A stretch of DNA of 64,000 nucleotides from an archaeon (GTDB lineage: Archaea; Thermoproteota; Nitrososphaeria; Nitrososphaerales; Gagatemarchaeaceae), in the NCBI GenBank assembly GCA_021827865.1, contig JAKAUC010000020.1, forward strand, positions 36,751 through 100,750, given 5' to 3'. Positions within the stretch are counted from its first letter, which is position 1. Every line of letters starts with the position of its first letter. The notes below the pieces were generated by a model. The model did no database searches. It was not told the DNA's origin and saw only the letters and a list, made by a program, of their open reading frames with translations. This document shows, piece by piece, positions 60,513 to 64,000 of this stretch. The translations under genes and the position numbers were made by a program.

Positions 60513-62132
60513 TCAGCCGTAGGTTACCACTCCCTTCTCCGTGTCGAACTTCACTTTGTATTTCCTCCCTTCGAGTCTGGGGGGGACGGAGAGCATGTCC
60601 GGGGTGTACTTCAGCCCCATCTTGTCGTAGGCTGCCAGTTCGAAGTCGTTGGTCATGTCCAAGGCGTCGAAGGGGCACGCGTCGACGCAGAGGCCGCAGA
60701 AGACGCAGTTGTGGACAGAGACATTTGAGGCAACGTAGCTGTTATCTCCTTCGACCTCCAGGTTCTGCACAAGATAATCGCTTACTTCCTTAACCTCGAT
60801 CTCGACCACTGGGGAGACTACCATCCGGTCGCTGATGTGTACGTAACTGTGCGAGACCTCGTTATTCTTTGCAGGGAGTTCCACAAGCTGACCCATCGCG
60901 TCGACGTAGGGCGTGTGAACCGTGACCGAGTAACACAGCGTGCGGTCTTTCTGCTTCTCAGTGCTGACGGAAGACAGTATCCCCAAGCGACCCAGGATGT
61001 AATGCATCTGCATCGCCAACTCTCTTGACGTTGTTCGTATGACGAAGTAGTTCGAGTGCATCTTGGTTGCGTGCTCGTAGAATTCATTCGAATAGTGGCC
61101 ATCGCCCCAGAATTCACCACGGACTACCTCCCGTATGTTGACAGGCGGGAGCAAGACCATCCACCATGGCAGCTTCTTGGTGTCTGCCGAATGCCCGAAC
61201 TGCGAGAAGAAAGCGGCAACCCTGACCGAGTCGATGCGTAGTTTCAGGCCGTCGGAATCCGCTTCGGGTTTGAGTGATATGCCAGTTCCGAAGACTTTCG
61301 ACGTGCACTCGACTATGTCGTCTTTGATGTCAGTCTCATTCTTGTGTATATCGAATGAGACCCTGTAGCGATCAGACGACCCCTCGGCAAGGTAGTAACC
61401 AACCAGCCTCATCAACTCTGGCGTAACCCCTAGAGAGACCGTTTCGGTGGTGAACATGCCACCTCGTCCCGCATGATGGTATAGCTCGTACGAGTATTCG
61501 GTTTGCTCCCTCGGTTCTTCTTCAGCAATGATCGGTCTTGTGAGGCATGTCCGATAGGAGATCTCGTTTGCGAAAGCCCACGAAACACCTTTCTCTCCGT
61601 ATACCAGAATCGGGTGGTCTTCTGTCGTAGTTAGTGGTTCAGAGTTGCCCAGAGTCTTGAAGGTGTAAAGCTTGCCCGTATATTTTCTAGCGAACAGGCG
61701 AGTCACCTTCCTGAACTTCCCCGTGTGCGTCAACACTCTGTCGCCCACACGGACCTCCGACAGGGGTTTGATGCCGCAGAGCGTCGTTATGGGTGTAGAA
61801 GGCGGAAGGCACCTGCCGTAGTCCACGGCCGGCCAGATCTGCTTTTTGTTCTGGGGCTTCCCTTTCTCCACCTTCTGCATCTCGATAGCCACCGCCACCC
61901 CATCGCAAGCGATGGCGCAGAGCTGGCAGCCTGTGCACTTCTCGAACTTGAGGATGTGCCTCCCCTTGAACCCCGCCAGGCCTACCCCCTGCTTGGCGTC
62001 AAAACGGTACCCCGGCCCCTCGAGGTCGAGCTTCTGCTCCGGGTACTTCAGCGTCATCCTAGGGTGGAAGAAGTGCCTCAGCCCTGTCCAGGTTGCCAGG
62101 GCGACCCCCTTGATGTAACTCCAGGTACCCAT
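60513..62132 (-). CDS. nuoI: Complex I 4Fe-4S subunit NuoI precursor interrupted by an intein
   Basis: The frame encodes 539 residues. Removing residues 108-475 leaves a 171-residue NuoI of normal size. The first 4Fe-4S motif is CTGCQLCAIAC (Cys66, 69, 72, 76). The second, C-VFCGLCVDACP, starts with Cys476 just after the intein. The N-terminus (GLRHFFHPRMTLKYPEQ) and the C-terminal region are normal for NuoI. Without splicing the second cluster motif would be separated from the first by 368 residues and the subunit should be non-functional, so complex I assembly would depend on splicing. It starts 1 base after the nuoH stop and is followed by nuoJ. Confidence 0.95.
   Translation of the reverse strand: MGTWSYIKGVALATWTGLRHFFHPRMTLKYPEQKLDLEGPGYRFDAKQGVGLAGFKGRHILKFEKCTGCQLCAIACDGVAVAIEMQKVEKGKPQNKKQIWPAVDYGRCLPPSTPITTLCGIKPLSEVRVGDRVLTHTGKFRKVTRLFARKYTGKLYTFKTLGNSEPLTTTEDHPILVYGEKGVSWAFANEISYRTCLTRPIIAEEEPREQTEYSYELYHHAGRGGMFTTETVSLGVTPELMRLVGYYLAEGSSDRYRVSFDIHKNETDIKDDIVECTSKVFGTGISLKPEADSDGLKLRIDSVRVAAFFSQFGHSADTKKLPWWMVLLPPVNIREVVRGEFWGDGHYSNEFYEHATKMHSNYFVIRTTSRELAMQMHYILGRLGILSSVSTEKQKDRTLCYSVTVHTPYVDAMGQLVELPAKNNEVSHSYVHISDRMVVSPVVEIEVKEVSDYLVQNLEVEGDNSYVASNVSVHNCVFCGLCVDACPFDALDMTNDFELAAYDKMGLKYTPDMLSVPPRLEGRKYKVKFDTEKGVVTYG
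60708..61811 (-). mobile_element. Intein with LAGLIDADG homing endonuclease in NuoI
   Basis: A 368-residue class 1 intein. Block A begins with Cys108 (CLPPSTPITTLCG). Block B is TTTEDHPI (His173). The endonuclease LAGLIDADG motifs are LVGYYLAEGS (243-252, acidic Glu250) and VVRGEFWGDGHYS (336-348, Asp344). Block F is LEVEGDNSYVA. Block G ends Val-His-Asn475, followed by Cys476. All splice residues and both endonuclease acidic residues are present, so it looks capable of splicing and possibly of homing. Two hand-counted 60-base lines within it are 43% and 48% GC against 60% in a flanking line, consistent with acquisition. Confidence 0.95.
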
Positions 62133-62133
62133 C

Positions 62134-63222
62134 CTAGTGAAGCACTCCCAAGGACACGATCAGCATAGTGATGAAAAGGTTGGCGAAGGAGAGGGCGAGG
62201 AGCTTCACCCATCCAGCCCTGATGAGCATGTCGATCCTCAGCCGCGGCATTATGCTTCGCGGGAGCATCAGCAACAGTTCCACGAGGGTCACCTTGACCA
62301 TGAACCAGACCAGCGGGGGGACGGGGGCTGGCCCGAGCCACCCTCCTAGGAAGAAGGTCGTGAACAGCCCCGCCATCACATACATCCTGGTAAAGTTGGC
62401 CAGCTGAAAGCTCCCGAAGAGCATGCTCGTGTACTCCGTCTGCCACCCGGCGACGAGCTCGGAGTCGGCCTCGGGGATGTCGAACGGGATCCTCTCAAGC
62501 TCGGCTAGGGCTCCCACGTAGAACACTATGGCCGCGAGGATTTCGGGGGCGATGTACCAGAGCCCCGCCTGGGCGTTGACGATGTCCATGAGGTTCAAGG
62601 ACCCTGCCAAGACCACCACTCCGACTAGGGAGAGGATCATGGGGATCTCGTATGCGACCAGTTGGTGGAGCGCCCGAAGCCCTCCCAGGAACGGATATTT
62701 GCTATTGCTCGCCCATCCGGCCAGGAGGGTAATGAGCGGCGTGAAGCCCAGAATAGCGAAGACGAGGACCGCCCCCACCGCAGGGTCGGCGATGAAGACG
62801 GTGGGAGAGAGCGGGACCAGAGACACCAGGGCTCCCGCGACAGCCATCAGGGCGAAGGGGACGGCGACGAAGACTGCCCTGTCGACGCCGTTCGGGATGA
62901 CCATCTCCTTGAAGGCGAGCTTGAAGAAATCCGCCACGTTCTGGAGTATCCCTTCGAGCCTCCCGGCGTACATCGGCCCTGTCCTGAGCTGGATTTTGGC
63001 CGTCATCTTCCTTTCGACCCACCCCATGAAGATGGTCCCGTACACGGCCACGAAACTGAATCCCGGGAAGACGGCGAGGGCGAACAGCGTGTGAAACGGC
63101 TCAGTGGAGAGGAGGCTCAGCGTGAAAGCTATGGCCAGGTTGGGGTTGATGGCCAGACCGATGAAGTCCACGGGGAAGTGGAAGATGGAGTCGAGGAGAT
63201 AGTAGATCGGGAGGATGACCAC
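62134..63222 (-). CDS. nuoH: Complex I quinone-module membrane subunit NuoH
   Basis: A 362-residue subunit joining the Q module to the pumps. GWVERKMTAKIQLRTGP and FKLAFKEMVIPNGVDR are the conserved quinone-site loops, and EADSELVAGWQTEYT (from IPEADSELVAG) holds the acidic E-channel residues. The listed GTG 63222 start would leave out an in-frame hydrophobic helix encoded by 63223-63261. The frame stays open to 63334 but has no ATG, GTG or TTG upstream, so a rare start (ATT 63306 or CTG 63303) or a sequence error is possible. First gene of the cluster here; nuoA-D are not in the window. Confidence 0.93.
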   Translation of the reverse strand: MVILPIYYLLDSIFHFPVDFIGLAINPNLAIAFTLSLLSTEPFHTLFALAVFPGFSFVAVYGTIFMGWVERKMTAKIQLRTGPMYAGRLEGILQNVADFFKLAFKEMVIPNGVDRAVFVAVPFALMAVAGALVSLVPLSPTVFIADPAVGAVLVFAILGFTPLITLLAGWASNSKYPFLGGLRALHQLVAYEIPMILSLVGVVVLAGSLNLMDIVNAQAGLWYIAPEILAAIVFYVGALAELERIPFDIPEADSELVAGWQTEYTSMLFGSFQLANFTRMYVMAGLFTTFFLGGWLGPAPVPPLVWFMVKVTLVELLLMLPRSIMPRLRIDMLIRAGWVKLLALSFANLFITMLIVSLGVLH

Positions 63223-63338
63223 CGCGGAAAAGAGGGCTACCCAGAAGACTACCGTCAGTATGCGCCTAATGAAGCCTTCGAAGTCCGTGATCGGTTTCGA
63301 CAGAATGGCTGCGCCTGTTGCCTGCGCCTTGGTTTACC

Positions 63339-63347
63339 CTTTAAAAG
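63339..63347 (-). promoter_or_regulatory. Probable promoter of the nuoH-N cluster
   Basis: The near-palindromic element CTTTTAAAG (minus-strand reading) lies in the 57-base space after the aIF1 gene. A transcript would begin near 63315, well upstream of GTG 63222, supporting a longer NuoH N-terminus. Confidence 0.45.
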
Positions 63348-63391
63348 TTTGAAACGCCTCGGGGACGCCTGACACTGTGAAGGAGTGTATT

Positions 63392-63688
63392 CTAAATTAT
63401 CTCTATGGCGCTTTCAGAGAACCCGTTCTCCTTGAGCATCTTGGCGGCGTTCTCCCTGTGGTCCCCCTGTAGTATCATTATGCCATCCTTCACAGTTCCA
63501 CCCGTGGCCAGGGCCCGCTTCATCTTCGAATTGAGCTCGTGAAGGTCTCTGTCGCTCATCTTTATGCCTTCGATGACGGTGGTAGGCTTTCCGAATCGCC
63601 TCATCTCCATCCGTATCTTCACGCGAGCTTCTTCGCGGTCCAGTTCGGCCAGAATGTCCTCGAAGCCTTCGTCTTGGTCCTTACTCAC
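63392..63688 (-). CDS. Translation initiation factor aIF1 (SUI1 family)
   Basis: A 98-residue SUI1/eIF1 protein that scans and discriminates start codons on the small ribosomal subunit. An acidic N-terminal tail (about 20 residues) is followed by the SUI1 fold: VKIRMEMRRFGKPTTVIEG, LHELNSKMKRALATGGTVKDG, and the C-terminal ILQGDHRENAAKMLKENG. The GTG 63688 start is about 20 bases after a TATA-like CCTAAAAAGA. Confidence 0.93.
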   Translation of the reverse strand: MSKDQDEGFEDILAELDREEARVKIRMEMRRFGKPTTVIEGIKMSDRDLHELNSKMKRALATGGTVKDGIMILQGDHRENAAKMLKENGFSESAIEII

Positions 63689-63770
63689 TGTGACTGGGTC
63701 CTCATTCTTTTTAGGGCTATTTACGCTTAGCCGAGCCGCTTAAAGGCACCAGGTTGGGAGCCGGGAAAGT

Positions 63771-63879
63771 GGGCCCGTAGCTCAGAGCTCCCCGAGCGGG
63801 AAGTTCGGTCAGAGCGACCGGCTCATACGGCTTGACCTGAGAGACCGGTCGGTCGCCAGTTCAAATCCGGCCGGGCCCA
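63771..63879 (+). tRNA. Elongator tRNA-Met(CAU) with two probable 16-base introns
   Basis: Acceptor strands 63771-63777 and 63872-63878 pair 7 of 7, with A73 at 63879. The anticodon stem ACCGG/CCGGT encloses CTCATA, then a 16-base insert 63828-63843 (CGGCTTGACCTGAGAG) at position 37/38, then A38. The D stem GCTC/GAGC closes a 28-base loop, about 16 too long, containing CCC-CGAG-CGGG. Removing both gives a 77-base tRNA. One A-C mismatch lies in the T stem. A TATA-like CTTAAAGG lies 25-33 bases upstream. Anticodon CAT could also be tRNA-Ile2 if position 34 is modified, but the body looks like elongator Met. Confidence 0.88.
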
Positions 63880-63946
63880 CATCAGACCAGACCCTCTTCT
63901 GTCACGGAGGCCTCGCATGGGGACCAGGTCTCGTTTCCCAGGAGGA

Positions 63947-64000
63947 TTATCTGTCACCCGACTTTGGAGCGACCCAGTCAGGGTATCTGCTCAGGTGCTC
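63947..64000 (-). CDS. C-terminal 17 codons of a gene running off the right edge
   Basis: An open minus-strand frame enters from the edge and ends at TAA 63949-63947 with codon use like the genes around it. It is too short to identify. Confidence 0.3.
   Translation of the reverse strand, partial: EHLSRYPDWVAPKSGDR

Noticed and set aside
1..64000. CRISPR arrays, rRNA operons, insertion sequences or transposases
   Set aside because: No regularly spaced direct repeats, no rRNA sequence and no transposase or integrase frame were seen on either strand; the only mobile element recognised is the NuoI intein.

Overview
The window looks like a chromosomal segment of an archaeon, by my manual estimate about 60% GC. 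The evidence is an A-type ATP synthase operon, a NADH-independent-style complex I cluster (nuoH-I-J-K-M-L-M-N), geranylgeranyl diphosphate synthase and a geranylgeranyl-reductase-family protein, aIF1, intron-containing tRNA genes, and TATA boxes about 25-30 bases from the predicted start codons, which points to mostly leaderless transcription. Gene content and complex I order fit a Nitrososphaeria/Thaumarchaeota-like or neighbouring TACK lineage best. That placement is an inference. Central metabolism here (citrate synthase, AMP-forming acetyl-CoA synthetase, proline dehydrogenase, several peptidases, a complex I with quinone-type subunits, a Rieske protein) suggests a respiring heterotroph feeding on peptides and organic acids.

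Layout. 0-5.3 kb: an edge membrane protein, a zinc-motif HTH regulator divergent from a Tat-type Rieske protein, a CBS protein coupled to citrate synthase, a reductase and an AlaX-type tRNA editing protein. 5.4-12.5 kb: an intron-rich tRNA gene, gamma-glutamyltransferase with a divergent ArsR-like regulator, a 58-residue protein, a divergent proline dehydrogenase/prolidase pair, a divergent AsnC-domain protein/PolX pair, and tRNA-Leu. 12.7-21.3 kb: acetyl-CoA synthetase and a plus-strand catabolic run (2-hydroxyacid dehydrogenase, ThDP enzyme, M20 amidohydrolase, MBL hydrolase, LigB-like dioxygenase). 21-31 kb: a minus-strand series (HAD phosphatase, HPr-kinase-like P-loop protein, serine hydrolase, M19 dipeptidase, MFS exporter, Nudix-like protein, HExxH protein, acetyltransferase, cysteinyl-tRNA synthetase). 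31-37.4 kb: M29-like aminopeptidase, a TSUP exporter with DUF1634, a CBS-tailed antiporter and a YcaQ-type protein.

37.4-42.5 kb is the accessory-looking part. It holds two distantly paralogous membrane proteins, a coding remnant, a PadR/ChrB divergent pair with paired palindromes, a beta-propeller, and an intact tRNA-Glu whose 3' end is repeated at about 37.67 and 40.00 kb. 43-63 kb, after the prenyl synthase, is one long minus-strand bioenergetic block: complex I (nuoH to nuoN) followed by A-ATPase (E-C-F-A-B-D-small TM protein-H-I-K). aIF1 and an elongator tRNA-Met lie beyond nuoH.

The standout observation is an apparently complete 368-residue intein with a two-motif LAGLIDADG endonuclease inside nuoI. 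It sits exactly in front of the first cysteine of the second 4Fe-4S motif, so the splicing +1 nucleophile would become an iron-sulfur ligand. Other points worth following are recurrent 16-base introns in tRNA D-loops and anticodon loops, a second NuoM-like antiporter subunit, unannotated small genes (41 residues inside the ATPase operon, 58 residues at 8.0 kb), a private promoter with inverted repeat ahead of the c subunit, and divergent genes that appear to share one symmetric TATA box.
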